DNA of 64,000 bases, taken from assembly GCF_019880365.1 (NCBI RefSeq), contig NZ_CP082271.1, forward strand, positions 1,674,001 to 1,738,000. Reading direction: 5' to 3'. This DNA comes from Pseudomonas sp. DNDY-54. Its GTDB lineage: Bacteria; Pseudomonadota; Gammaproteobacteria; Pseudomonadales; Pseudomonadaceae. Positions 1 to 10,367 of the stretch are shown piece by piece. The notes beneath the pieces were generated by a model. That model had not been told where the DNA came from. It made no database searches and saw only the letters and a list, made by a program, of their open reading frames with translations. Every line of letters starts with the position of its first letter. Within the stretch, counting starts at the first letter, position 1. The position numbers and the translations under genes were made by a program.

Positions 1-215
1 CCGAGCGGGGGTTGTTGTTGCGCCAGCGCGACGATCAGGATCGGCGCCGGCAATGGCTGCTATTGACGCAGGAGGGGCGGGCGCTGCAACAGCAAGCGCC
101 GTCGTTGCTGTCGCCTGAGTTCGTTAAGCGCTTCGCTGCGCTACCTGAATGGGAGCAGCACGGCATCGCGGCAGCGCTGCTGCGTGCGGCATCAATTTGC
201 GGTCCATTGGACTAG
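1..215 (+). CDS. MarR-family regulator, C-terminal part only
   Basis: The reading frame is open from the left edge of the window, so the start lies outside it. The visible peptide begins ERGLLLRQRDD and continues DRRRQWLLLT.EGRAL. This is the wing of a MarR winged helix: the D-x-R motif followed by the L-x-LT-x-EG strand. A helical tail that would form the dimer interface follows. About 70 residues are visible, half of a normal MarR protein. It converges with the LysR gene downstream. The ligand and target are unknown. Confidence 0.7.
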   Translation, partial: ERGLLLRQRDDQDRRRQWLLLTQEGRALQQQAPSLLSPEFVKRFAALPEWEQHGIAAALLRAASICGPLD

Positions 216-242
216 CGTCAAACCCGACGCAAGCAGTCGAAG

Positions 243-1097
243 TTAAACGCGGAAGCCTTCCACGATGTGTTCAGCCAGCGTTTCGCTGACTTGTGATCGG
301 TTGCGCTCACTGCGCAGCAGCACGATGCTGCTCATCGGCAATTCTGGCATGCCCTCAGCTTCCCCCAGCAGCCGCATGTCGGCGGTGACCAGGCTCTGCA
401 GCTGCGCCGTGACGGCCAGTCCCGCATTCACGACGGCCATCAGCGCGGACAGGCTCGGGCTGGTGTAGGCAACCCGGTAAGGGATATCCAGGCTATCCAG
501 TGCGTTGCACGCCCAGGCGCGGCAGAAGCACTCGGTGTTGAACATCGCCAGCGGCATCGGCCGTTGCTCGTGGGTGTTGAAGCCGGGCGCTTCTGCCCAT
601 ACGAAGCGCTCGCGGCGCAGCAGCTGGCCGATCTCGGTGCCGGGTTCGCGGGTCACGATGGACAGGTCTAGGTCACGCCGCTGCAGCAACTGATAGGAAG
701 GTTCGCAGTGCACCTCGACTTGCACGAGCGGATACGCCTGGGCGAAGCGCGACAGGATGCCCGGTAGAAAGCGCATCACATAGTCGTCGGGCGTGCCGAT
801 GCGGACAGAACCCACCATGTGCGGCTCACGTAACGTCGTCAGCACTTCGCCGTGGAGCTTGAGGATCCTGCGCGCATAGCCAAGGAGAATCTGGCCCTCG
901 GGTGTGAGCCGCACCTGACGACCGTCGCGCTCGAAAACCGAGCGCTGCAGCACGTCTTCTTCCAGGCGTTTCATTTGCATGCTGATGGCCGACTGGGTCC
1001 GGTTGACCGCTTCTGCTGCTCGTGTGAATCCGCCGTGATCGGCAATGGCTACAAAGCTGCGGAGCAGCTCGGCGTCGATACTGGGATAGTTGGCCAT
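243..1097 (-). CDS. LysR-family transcriptional regulator
   Basis: 284 residues, the usual LysR length. The N-terminal 60 residues form the helix-turn-helix (LLRSFVAIADHGGFTRAAEAV followed by the SAISMQMKRLE recognition helix). From about residue 90 there is a periplasmic-binding-like effector domain (VGSVRIGTPDDY...). It is transcribed away from a small DUF1127 gene 95 bp off. In Pseudomonas such LysR/DUF1127 pairs are common, and the regulator often controls its neighbour. The effector cannot be told from sequence. Confidence 0.9.
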   Translation of the reverse strand: MANYPSIDAELLRSFVAIADHGGFTRAAEAVNRTQSAISMQMKRLEEDVLQRSVFERDGRQVRLTPEGQILLGYARRILKLHGEVLTTLREPHMVGSVRIGTPDDYVMRFLPGILSRFAQAYPLVQVEVHCEPSYQLLQRRDLDLSIVTREPGTEIGQLLRRERFVWAEAPGFNTHEQRPMPLAMFNTECFCRAWACNALDSLDIPYRVAYTSPSLSALMAVVNAGLAVTAQLQSLVTADMRLLGEAEGMPELPMSSIVLLRSERNRSQVSETLAEHIVEGFRV

Positions 1098-1192
1098 TCA
1101 TCAATCTACGAGATGTACATCATCAGAAACATTCGTTGGATTGATCATAAGCCCAGGCAGAAAATGGCGCCATCCACTTGGAGGGACAGGCC
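1098..1192. promoter_or_regulatory. Divergent promoter region between LysR gene and DUF1127 gene
   Basis: A 95-bp gap shared by two divergent genes. ATCAATC at 1100-1106 is matched by its complement GATTGAT at 1139-1145. This is a wide inverted repeat of the kind LysR proteins can bridge. No clear -35/-10 pair was assigned. Confidence 0.3.
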
Positions 1193-1429
1193 ATGAAAAG
1201 CCATGCTGGGTTTGCAAATATTGGGGCGGCGACCAACCGCCACCTATCCTCGACGGCCTTGTTGCGGGCGTTCTGGCAGCAACTGACGCGCTGGCATGCG
1301 CTGTATCGTCAGCGTCAGCAGCTCGCCTCGCTGAGCGATGAAATGCTCAAGGACATCGGGTTAAGCCGTGCCGATATCGAACCGGAAGTGAACCGTCCTT
1401 TCTGGGATGAGCCTTTCCGTCGCGGCTGA
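1193..1429 (+). CDS. DUF1127 family small protein
   Basis: 78 residues from the ATG at 1193. GGAGG at 1180-1184 sits 8 bases before this ATG, which is why I prefer it to the in-frame TTG five codons upstream. The C-terminal half carries the DUF1127 core: arginine-rich helix WHALYRQRQQLASL, then DEMLKDIGLSRADIE. Members are small basic proteins, some reported to affect RNA turnover or phosphate and nitrogen metabolism. The N-terminal 30 residues are variable. The divergent LysR gene is the likely regulator. Confidence 0.85.
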   Translation: MKSHAGFANIGAATNRHLSSTALLRAFWQQLTRWHALYRQRQQLASLSDEMLKDIGLSRADIEPEVNRPFWDEPFRRG

Positions 1430-1470
1430 GTCCGCTGGGTCAACCGGTCGGGCGGCGTGCGAGCAACGAT

Positions 1471-3438
1471 TCAATCCTCCCGACGGATGAGCTTGCGCAG
1501 CAGGAAGCGGTTCGGGTGACAGGCCTCGGCGAGCGCGCGAGGCAGCGGGAGCGGCTCATCCTCGATCCAGGAGGCCAGCAGCTCGCCCGCCAGTGGTGCC
1601 GTGACCATGCCGCGCGAGCCGTGTGCGGTATTGACGTATAAGCCGTCCAGCCACGGGCAAGGGGTTTCCGGCACCTGGCGCGCGTCTTTTGCCAGTACGG
1701 CGTAGGCGGTAGCGAACTGCGCAGGATCAGCCAGAGGGCCAACGATCGGCAGGTAGTCTGGACTCGTGCAGCGGTACGCGACTCGACCGAGCAATGCTTC
1801 GGTGCTGCCCGGGCTAAGCCGTTGGTACAAATCTGCCGACATCTCTTCGAGCATCTCCAGATTGGAGCGATGCTCTGCGTCGCTCGGGCCTGGGTCAGCC
1901 TCGGCGAAATTGAAGCTGGCGCCCAGCGTATGCAGGCCGTCACGTGGCGGCGCGACATAGCCTTTGGCGCACAGTACGGTACGCAATGCGCGGCTCTGCT
2001 CGGTGGCGGGCAGGCCGGTGATCTGTCCGCGGATACGTTTGAGCGGCAGCCAGGCACTTTGGCTGAATCGTGCCGTGTCGGCTGCGCCCGCCATCACCAC
2101 CACAGGCGCCTCCGCGAGAATTTCCCCGTCCTGCAATGCCTGCCAGCAGCCGTCGATGCGGCGTAGCTCGACCGGCTGGCGGTGCGGAATCAGCTTGATT
2201 GCAGGATGCTCGATCATCCAGCGGCACAGCGCCGGCGGGTGTGCCCATCCCGCGTCGGGAAAGAACAGGCCGCCATGATCCAGCGCTACACCGGCTAATT
2301 GTTCGGCCTCCGCGCGCTCCACAGCGCGCAGAAGGCTCGGCGGGAACGCATCGGAAAGCGCAGCTTGTCGGGCGGCTTCCTTGTCATCGTAGGCGATCTG
2401 CAGGACCCCGCAGGCCTCCCAATCGGTGCCACGCTGGAGACTGGACAGCAGGCGGCGCGTGTATCCGAAACTGCTGACTACCAATTGCGAAAGCGCCGTC
2501 CCGTGTGCCGATAGCTTCAGGTACAGCACGCCTTGTGGGTTGCCAGACCCTTCTGGGGCAATATCACTGTGTCGCTCCAGAACGGTGACCTGCCAGCCAC
2601 GGGCGGCCAGGCTTCGTGCGCTGGCGCAGCCGGCCAGGCCCGCGCCGATGATTATCGCCTTGCGCTGTGCAGGTTTGAAGGCTGGTCGCGCGTACCACGG
2701 CGTGTCGGCCGACGCGGCGACTCCGAGAAAGCGGCCGTGTGAGCTCTCCCATTTTTTCCCGAAGCCAGGAATCCGCTTGATTTCAAAGCCGGCTTCCTTG
2801 AGTGCACGCCGTACGCCGCCGGCACTGGTAAACGTTGCCAGTGTCGTACCGGCTGCGGACAACCGCGCCAGTTGATTGAATAGCTCAGGCTGCCACATGT
2901 CGGGGTTCTTGGGCGGGGCGAAGCCGTCCAGAAACCAGGCGTCGACCCGCGCGTCCAGGCTGCTCAGGCATTCGTGTGCATCGCCTACCAGCAGCGTGAG
3001 CACTACCCTGCCGAAGTGAAACTGCTGATACCCGGGGTTGACCGCGACGTACTGGTCCATCAGCTGATGTGCCTGAGCCTGAAGCTCGGGCCACAGCGCC
3101 AAAGCGCGCTGCAGATCGCCAGGGCTGAGTGGATGCTTCTCCACACTGACAAAGCTCAGGCGCGTGCCCGCTGGCGCGGTACGCTCGAATAAGGCCCAGG
3201 CGCACAGAAAATTCAGCCCCGTGCCGAACCCGGTTTCGCCAATAACAAACCGCTCGCCCGCGCGTAGCGCAGCAAAACGCTCAGCGAGTCGGTTTGGTTG
3301 CAGAAACACGTGCGTGGTTTCGGCCATTCCCGATACACGGGAGAAATAGACGTCGCCGTACAAGCGGGAAAGCGGCTGCCCCGTCTCATCCCAATCGAGC
3401 TCGGCGTGCTGGAAACCGGTGGTGAGGTCTGGAGGCAT
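1471..3438 (-). CDS. mnmC: Bifunctional tRNA mnm5s2U34 biosynthesis protein MnmC
   Basis: 655 residues from the ATG at 3438 (MPPDLTTGFQHAELDW), the usual MnmC start; the frame is open 46 codons further upstream without family similarity. The N-terminal ~240 residues are the SAM-dependent methyltransferase domain (GETGFGTGLNFL SAM loop, WFLDGFAPPKNPDMW). The C-terminal domain is a FAD amine oxidase with the Rossmann motif IIGAGLAGCASARSLAARGW. It finishes mnm5(s2)U at the wobble position of tRNA by removing the carboxymethyl group of cmnm5U and methylating the resulting nm5U. Both domains look complete. It stands alone and is divergent from pap. Confidence 0.95.
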   Translation of the reverse strand: MPPDLTTGFQHAELDWDETGQPLSRLYGDVYFSRVSGMAETTHVFLQPNRLAERFAALRAGERFVIGETGFGTGLNFLCAWALFERTAPAGTRLSFVSVEKHPLSPGDLQRALALWPELQAQAHQLMDQYVAVNPGYQQFHFGRVVLTLLVGDAHECLSSLDARVDAWFLDGFAPPKNPDMWQPELFNQLARLSAAGTTLATFTSAGGVRRALKEAGFEIKRIPGFGKKWESSHGRFLGVAASADTPWYARPAFKPAQRKAIIIGAGLAGCASARSLAARGWQVTVLERHSDIAPEGSGNPQGVLYLKLSAHGTALSQLVVSSFGYTRRLLSSLQRGTDWEACGVLQIAYDDKEAARQAALSDAFPPSLLRAVERAEAEQLAGVALDHGGLFFPDAGWAHPPALCRWMIEHPAIKLIPHRQPVELRRIDGCWQALQDGEILAEAPVVVMAGAADTARFSQSAWLPLKRIRGQITGLPATEQSRALRTVLCAKGYVAPPRDGLHTLGASFNFAEADPGPSDAEHRSNLEMLEEMSADLYQRLSPGSTEALLGRVAYRCTSPDYLPIVGPLADPAQFATAYAVLAKDARQVPETPCPWLDGLYVNTAHGSRGMVTAPLAGELLASWIEDEPLPLPRALAEACHPNRFLLRKLIRRED

Positions 3439-3622
3439 CGGACGCGTCCTGGGTACACATGTGTGAAATGGCGCGATTCTAGCAGCGCGGGGAAACCTGT
3501 TGCGGACACGCTTTGTCGCATCGATATGCAGGCGAATCGACGCAGGTGGCCCAACCATGCTAGGCGCCTTGGCCATGACGGCCTGCTAGGGTTGCTGCAG
3601 CCACCTCTTTCTGGAGAACACG

Positions 3623-5104
3623 ATGTTCGAATCCGCTGAAATCGGCCACACCATCGACAAGGCGACCTATAACGCCGAGGTTCCTGTCCTGCGCGAAGCG
3701 CTGCTGGAAGCGCAGTACCGGCTACGTGAGCAGGCGCGCTTTCCGGTGCTGATCTTGATCAACGGTATCGAGGGGGCAGGCAAGGGCGAGACCATTAAGC
3801 TGCTCAGCGAATGGATGGACCCGCGGTTGATCCGTGTCGACAGTTTCGACGTTCCCACCGACGAGGAACTGTCCCATCCACCCGCGTGGCGATATTGGCG
3901 ACGGCTACCACCGAAAGGGCAGACCGGCATTTTCTTTGGAAACTGGTACAGCAAACTGCTCGAAGACCGCGTGCACGGTCGAATCAAGAAATCCGAGCTG
4001 GAGCTGGGCATCGACCGCGCGCAGCGCCTGGAGCGCATGCTCTGCAAGGAAGGGGTGCTGATCTTCAAGTTCTGGTTCCACCTGTCCAAGCAAGGAATGA
4101 TGCAGCGCCTGGATTCGCTGAAAGACGACCCGCTGCACAGCTGGCGCATCAGTCCGCTGGACTGGCAGCAATCGAAGACCTATGACCGTTTCGTGAAGCA
4201 TGGCGAGCTGATTCTGCGCCGTAGCAGCCGAGACTTCGCGCCCTGGTACGTCATTGAGGGAAGCGATGAACGCTATCGCAGCCTCACGGCGGGCCGGTTG
4301 TTACTGGAAGGGCTCAACGCTGCCTTGGATGCGGCTGATCAGCAACGCGTAACGCCCCATGCGGCTACGGTCGAGCTGGACACTGACGGCATGAGCCTGC
4401 TCGGCAGCCTCGACCTGGATCAAAAGCTCGACAAGGAAACATACAAAGATCAGCTGGTGCAGGAGCAGGCGCGTCTGTCTCAGCTTTTACGGGATCACCG
4501 GCTGCGCAAGCGTGGCGTGTTGGCGCTGTTCGAAGGCCACGATGCCGCTGGCAAGGGCAGCGCCATTCGCCGCGTCACCGGTGCGCTGGATCCGCGTCTG
4601 TATCGGACGATACAGATCGCCGCGCCCAGCGAGGACGAGCTGGCCCAGCCCTGGCTGTGGCGCTTCTGGCGCAATGTTCCGGCGCGGGGAGAATTCACCA
4701 TCTTTGACCGGTCTTGGTACGGCCGGGTGCTGGTCGAGCGGGTCGAAGGCTTTTGTACGCCGGATGAATGGCTGCGCGCCTATACCGAGATCAACGACTT
4801 CGAGGAGCAGCTGGTGGAAGCCGGTGTGGTGGTGGTCAAGTTCTGGCTGTCGATCGACAAGAAGACGCAGCTGGAGCGGTTCAAGGAGCGTGAGGACACA
4901 CCGCATAAGCGCTTCAAGATCACCGAAGAAGACTGGCGCAACCGGGAAAAGTGGGATGAATACGGCCTTGCGGTGGCGGACATGGTTGACCGCACCAGCA
5001 CGGAGATCGCGCCGTGGACGTTGGTGGAGGCCAACGACAAGCGGTTCGCACGGATCAAGGTACTGCGTACGCTGAATGATGCGCTGGAAGCCGCTATCAG
5101 TTGA
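3623..5104 (+). CDS. pap: Polyphosphate:AMP phosphotransferase (PPK2 class II)
   Basis: 493 residues containing two tandem PPK2 units. Each has its own P-loop: GIEGAGKGE at residues 48-56 and GHDAAGKGS near residue 305, each followed by a Walker-B-like aromatic segment (FFGNWY, IFDRSWYGR). The double-domain form is the class II PPK2 or PAP, which transfers phosphate from polyphosphate to AMP to give ADP. GGAG eight bases before the ATG supports the start. It is a single cytosolic gene, divergent from mnmC. Confidence 0.93.
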   Translation: MFESAEIGHTIDKATYNAEVPVLREALLEAQYRLREQARFPVLILINGIEGAGKGETIKLLSEWMDPRLIRVDSFDVPTDEELSHPPAWRYWRRLPPKGQTGIFFGNWYSKLLEDRVHGRIKKSELELGIDRAQRLERMLCKEGVLIFKFWFHLSKQGMMQRLDSLKDDPLHSWRISPLDWQQSKTYDRFVKHGELILRRSSRDFAPWYVIEGSDERYRSLTAGRLLLEGLNAALDAADQQRVTPHAATVELDTDGMSLLGSLDLDQKLDKETYKDQLVQEQARLSQLLRDHRLRKRGVLALFEGHDAAGKGSAIRRVTGALDPRLYRTIQIAAPSEDELAQPWLWRFWRNVPARGEFTIFDRSWYGRVLVERVEGFCTPDEWLRAYTEINDFEEQLVEAGVVVVKFWLSIDKKTQLERFKEREDTPHKRFKITEEDWRNREKWDEYGLAVADMVDRTSTEIAPWTLVEANDKRFARIKVLRTLNDALEAAIS

Positions 5105-5244
5105 GCACGCGCGTATGACGAACGATGGCCGGCCATATCCCTGCTGAATGGTCGTCGCCTTCTGCGAATGGCTGGAACTATGCTCGGGCCATCGTCAATA
5201 GGCCGGTCGCCGTGTCGGGACCGCCCAACCATTCGAGGTATGCC

Positions 5245-6429
5245 ATGCGTGAAGTAGTGATCGTCGACAGCGTACGGACCGGCCTGGCCAAGTCCTTCCG
5301 CGGCAAGTTCAACATGACCCGTCCGGATGACATGGCGGCTCATTGTGTCAACGCGCTGCTGGCCCGCAACAATCTGGACCCCAAACTGGTCGAGGATTGC
5401 ATCGTTGGTGCAGGCTCCAACGAAGGCGCGCAGGGCTACAACATTGGCCGCAACGTGGCGGTGCTCTCCAACCTGGGCATTCAATGCGCGGGTATGACAC
5501 TCAATCGCTTCTGCTCGTCTGGCCTGCAATCCATTGCCATTGCGGCCAACCAGATCGCCTCCGGCTGCAGCGATATCATCGTCGCCGGTGGAGTCGAATC
5601 CATCACCATGACCGCCAAGAGCAAGAACACCGACAACCTGTTCAACCCCATCCTGCAGGAGCGCGTACCGGGCCTTTATCACAGCATGGGCCAGACTGCC
5701 GAGATGGTCGCGCGTCGCTACAACGTGACCCGTGAACAGCAGGACATCTATTCGCTGCAAAGCCAGCAACGCACCGCCCGAGCGCAGGCCGAAGGGCTGT
5801 TCCAGGACGAAATCGTGCCGATGAACGTCCGTTATTTCACTGAAGACAAGAACACCGGCGAGCGCACCGAGCATGAGGGCGTAGTCGATCGTGACGATTG
5901 CAATCGCCCGGATACCACCCTGGAAAGCCTGTCGGGTCTAAAGCCGGTGTTTGCGGATGATGGTTCCGTCACCGCCGGCAATGCGTCGCAGCTGTCAGAC
6001 GGCGCTTCGATGACGCTGGTGATGAGCCTGGACAAGGCGCTGGAGTTGGGCCTGAAGCCGCGTGCCTTTTTTCGCGGTTTCACCGTGGCCGGTTGCGAGC
6101 CGGAAGAAATGGGTATCGGCCCGGTCTTCTCGGTGCCGCGTCTGCTCAAGGCTAAGGGGCTCCAGGTCAGCGACATCGACCTGTGGGAACTCAACGAAGC
6201 CTTTGCTTCGCAATGCCTGTATTGCCGCGACACATTGGAAATCGACAACGAAAAATTCAACGTCAACGGCGGCTCTATCTCCATCGGCCACCCGTTTGGC
6301 ATGACCGGTTCGCGTACCGCCGGCCACCTGATTCGCGAGCTGCAGCGTCGCAACTTGCGTTACGGGGTTGTGACCATGTGCGTCGGCGGGGGCATGGGCG
6401 CTTCGGGGCTGTTCGAAGCAGTGCGTTAA
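5245..6429 (+). CDS. Acetyl-CoA C-acyltransferase (thiolase)
   Basis: 394 residues from the ATG at 5245 (MREVVIVDSVRTGLAKSFRG), with GAGG seven bases upstream. The acyl-accepting cysteine is Cys90 in NRFCSSGLQS. The C-terminal catalytic motifs are GGSISIGHPFGMTGSR and the second cysteine in MCVGGGMGASG. This is the FadA-like degradative thiolase group that cleaves 3-ketoacyl-CoA. No fadB-like partner is adjacent, so it is a stand-alone paralogue; chain-length preference is unknown. A strong terminator follows. Confidence 0.9.
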   Translation: MREVVIVDSVRTGLAKSFRGKFNMTRPDDMAAHCVNALLARNNLDPKLVEDCIVGAGSNEGAQGYNIGRNVAVLSNLGIQCAGMTLNRFCSSGLQSIAIAANQIASGCSDIIVAGGVESITMTAKSKNTDNLFNPILQERVPGLYHSMGQTAEMVARRYNVTREQQDIYSLQSQQRTARAQAEGLFQDEIVPMNVRYFTEDKNTGERTEHEGVVDRDDCNRPDTTLESLSGLKPVFADDGSVTAGNASQLSDGASMTLVMSLDKALELGLKPRAFFRGFTVAGCEPEEMGIGPVFSVPRLLKAKGLQVSDIDLWELNEAFASQCLYCRDTLEIDNEKFNVNGGSISIGHPFGMTGSRTAGHLIRELQRRNLRYGVVTMCVGGGMGASGLFEAVR

Positions 6430-6455
6430 CCAGTCGTCGCAGGAACGGTTATGAA

Positions 6456-6481
6456 CCCGCGCCAGATGGCGCGGGTTTTTT
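6456..6481 (+). terminator. Rho-independent terminator of the thiolase gene
   Basis: CCCGCGCC (6456-6463), loop AGAT, GGCGCGGG (6468-6475), then six T. A perfect 8-bp GC stem with a T-run, 26 bases after the thiolase stop. Confidence 0.9.
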
Positions 6482-6510
6482 ATGCCTGACCTTTAGTGGG
6501 TCGCTCGTGG

Positions 6511-6720
6511 GATGGGCTTCAGCCCGCACCAGATGCTTCGCCATCCTCGCTGAGTCTGGCGCCAAGTCAGCGATGCAATGGGGGGTGAGGTCGCGACGTT
6601 TACCAGCAAGTGAATGGGTTGCCCTGCGGTGAGGTTCCCGGTGGGCTGAAGCCCACCCTACGCGCTCGCCGCCCGGACCACTCAAACCTCTCACCACCGT
6701 AGGGTGGGCTTCAGCCCACC
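6511..6720. repeat. REP-like palindromes with GGGCTTCAGCCC core
   Basis: Three copies of one palindromic element in the space between the thiolase terminator and fumC. A degenerate copy lies at 6511-6530, one in inverse orientation at 6640-6662 (GTGGGCTGAAGCCCACCCTACG), and one at 6698-6720. The last two are inverted to each other, forming a BIME-like pair. The same element recurs in the ict array at 24957-25030 and in the next unit. Nothing coding was found here. Confidence 0.75.
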
Positions 6721-6785
6721 AGTTCAGCCCACCAGTTCAGCCCACCAGTTCAGCCCACCAGTTCAGCCCACCAGTTCAGCCCACC
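6721..6785. repeat. 13-bp tandem repeat, five copies, grown from a REP arm
   Basis: AGTTCAGCCCACC is repeated five times without a mismatch, directly after the REP copy that ends TTCAGCCCACC, and is followed by a partial sixth copy. The unit is the right arm of the REP element plus two bases, so the array looks like slippage amplification of that arm. It lies 90 bp beyond the end of fumC. Confidence 0.9.
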
Positions 6786-6874
6786 AGTTCAACAGCAAGT
6801 TCAGCGCAAGCAGGGCAGGTAGCCTTCGCACGCGGCCGGGGCCCGATCCGGCGCCCAACTACCGCCCGGACCAC

Positions 6875-8278
<1,404 letters not shown>

Positions 8279-8414
8279 TGATGAGGTCTTCCTGTTAGGT
8301 CGCCGGCTGGCGACACTGGTTCAATCAGCAGTTTGGCTCTTCCTTGAGCGATTGGAACTCCGCGCGCAGAATGTGTCCATTGAGGCTCATCTCTCGTTCG
8401 GCAAGGATCACCTT

Positions 8415-8924
8415 ATGCACATTCTCAACTCCTTCGGCGTGTGTGGGGCGCTGTCACTGGCGCTGCTCGCCGGCCATGCCAGCGCGGACAGTGCCGGCCA
8501 TGAGGCTCAGGCCGAGCGTTTTCTCGAGCTGGTTAACGCCGACCGTATCTCGGTGCCGGTCTATGCCCAGGTTCAGCAGATGTTTGCCCAGCGCTTTGAG
8601 CAGACTCAGGCACCGGAAAGCAAGCGGGGCCTGTTGGAGAGCTATCAGTCCAAGGCCGATGCCGCGCTCGATAAGGCCATCGGCTGGGAGCAGGTCAAAC
8701 CCGATCTCGTGGCGCTGTACACCGAAACTTTCAACGAATCGGAGCTCACGCGGCTCAATGAATTCTACGAATCCGCGCTGGGCAAAAAGATGCTCACCCA
8801 GCTGCCGCAGCTCAACGCCCGCTCGGCGCAGGTGACACAAGCCAAGCTGGAAAGCGCTGTGCCTCAAGTGAACAAACTACTGGCTGATATGACAGCCGAA
8901 CTCGACACGCAGAAGAAGCCCTGA
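8415..8924 (+). CDS. DUF2059 domain-containing exported protein
   Basis: 169 residues from the ATG at 8415, with AAGGA seven bases upstream. The first ~24 residues are a Sec signal peptide ending GHASA. The mature protein is helical and contains the DUF2059 pattern (DLVALYTETFNESEL..LNEFYESALGKKML). It is probably periplasmic. The role of the family is not established. bolA follows after 12 bp, so the two may be co-transcribed. Confidence 0.85.
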   Translation: MHILNSFGVCGALSLALLAGHASADSAGHEAQAERFLELVNADRISVPVYAQVQQMFAQRFEQTQAPESKRGLLESYQSKADAALDKAIGWEQVKPDLVALYTETFNESELTRLNEFYESALGKKMLTQLPQLNARSAQVTQAKLESAVPQVNKLLADMTAELDTQKKP

Positions 8925-8936
8925 TGGAGCAGACGG

Positions 8937-9236
8937 ATGTCCAAACTCGATTTGATTGAACAGGCACTGCGAAGCGCCCTGCAACCTCAACACCTGCAGG
9001 TCTTGGATGAAAGCCACATGCACAGCCGCGGGCAGGAAACTCACTACAAAGCCGTGATCGTCAGCGAGCAATTCGGTGGTCTGAACGCCGTCAAGCGCCA
9101 TCAGAAGGCCTACGCCGCGATGGGCGATTTGATGCAGCAGGTTCACGCCCTCGCATTGCACACTTACACGCCGGAAGAATGGGCTGAGCAGGGCGTTGCG
9201 CCCGCTTCACCGGTCTGTGCCGGAGGGCACAAATAA
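8937..9236 (+). CDS. BolA/IbaG-family protein
   Basis: 99 residues. It has the BolA fold pattern: N-terminal helix IEQALRSALQP, the LDESHMHSRG segment, FGGLNAVKRHQKAYAAMGDLM and the conserved histidine in VHALALHTYTPEEW. BolA proteins pair with monothiol glutaredoxins to handle Fe-S clusters and influence stress morphology. The tail has one cysteine (SPVCAGG). It sits just upstream of trhO. Confidence 0.9.
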   Translation: MSKLDLIEQALRSALQPQHLQVLDESHMHSRGQETHYKAVIVSEQFGGLNAVKRHQKAYAAMGDLMQQVHALALHTYTPEEWAEQGVAPASPVCAGGHK

Positions 9237-9370
9237 CAAGCTGCCAGGCGGCTTGAGGCCTGGTCAGGATTTGTTGCTAGAATGCGCGCCGCGCCGGCTC
9301 ACGCCGGCGTTGTCGTTTTCGCATTCCCGGTCCGCCCCTTGCGCGGGTGACCACTGGAGAGACTATCTGC

Positions 9371-10306
9371 ATGACCCAGAAAATCGTCGTCGCGGCGCTG
9401 TACAAGTTCGTCTCCTTGCCGGACTACGTCGCGTTGCGTGAGCCCCTGCTCGAAACCCTCAATGCCAACGGCATAAAAGGCACGCTGCTGCTGGCTGAAG
9501 AAGGCATCAATGGCACGGTATCCGGCAGCCGGGCCGGAATTGACGCGCTGCTCGCCTGGTTTGGCACCGATGCGCGCCTGGCCGACATCGATCACAAGGA
9601 ATCCTACTGCGACGAGCAGCCGTTCTACCGCACCAAGGTCAAGCTGAAGAAGGAGATCGTCACGCTCGGTGTGCCCGGCGTCGATCCTAATCAGCGCGTC
9701 GGCACCTACGTCGATCCGAAAGATTGGAATGCGCTTATCGGAGACCCGGAAGTGCTGTTGATCGACACACGCAATGACTACGAAGTGGCCATCGGTACCT
9801 TTGAAGGCGCAGTCGATCCGAAGACGAAATCCTTCCGCGAGTTTCCCGAGTACATCAAAGCTCACTATGACCCGGCCAAGCACAAGAAAGTCGCGATGTT
9901 CTGCACCGGTGGTATCCGTTGCGAGAAGGCGTCCAGTTTCATGCTCGGCGAAGGCTTTGAAGAGGTGTATCACCTCAAGGGCGGCATCCTCAAATACCTG
10001 GAAGAGGTCTCGCAGGAAGAAACACGCTGGCGCGGCGACTGCTTCGTTTTCGACAACCGTGTGACGGTGCGGCATGACCTCACCGAAGGCGACTTCGACC
10101 AGTGCCACGCGTGTCGCACGCCGATCTCGCTGGAGGACCGCCAATCGGAGCACTACGCTCCAGGCATCAGCTGCCCACATTGCTGGGATAACCTCAGCGA
10201 GAAAACGCGTCACAGTGCGCGCGAGCGGCAGAAGCAGATTGAACTCGCACTCAAGCGCAACCAGCCGCACCCCATTGGCTACAACTACCGCAAGCAGGGC
10301 GCATAG
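9371..10306 (+). CDS. trhO: tRNA uridine-34 5-hydroxylase TrhO (YceA)
   Basis: 311 residues from the ATG at 9371. The N-terminal ~100 residues form an acylphosphatase-like domain (GTLLLAEEGINGTVSG). A rhodanese domain follows with the active-site loop CTGGIRCEKAS. The C-terminal end has a zinc-type cysteine set (CHACRTPI and SCPHCWDN). TrhO makes 5-hydroxyuridine at the wobble position of tRNA using prephenate-independent oxidation chemistry. The frame is open eight codons further upstream, but MTQKIVVAALYKF is the family start. Confidence 0.93.
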   Translation: MTQKIVVAALYKFVSLPDYVALREPLLETLNANGIKGTLLLAEEGINGTVSGSRAGIDALLAWFGTDARLADIDHKESYCDEQPFYRTKVKLKKEIVTLGVPGVDPNQRVGTYVDPKDWNALIGDPEVLLIDTRNDYEVAIGTFEGAVDPKTKSFREFPEYIKAHYDPAKHKKVAMFCTGGIRCEKASSFMLGEGFEEVYHLKGGILKYLEEVSQEETRWRGDCFVFDNRVTVRHDLTEGDFDQCHACRTPISLEDRQSEHYAPGISCPHCWDNLSEKTRHSARERQKQIELALKRNQPHPIGYNYRKQGA

Positions 10307-10367
10307 CCAAACGACCTAGCCGTGAACGTACGCAGCCCACGCGTCACCTGACATAACCGGAGCCCCG

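Noticed and set aside
4780..5874. 364-codon minus-strand frame over pap and the thiolase gene
   Set aside because: Antisense shadow of two conserved enzymes; no motif.
9299..10270. 323-codon minus-strand frame opposite trhO
   Set aside because: Antisense to TrhO, which has all its catalytic motifs.
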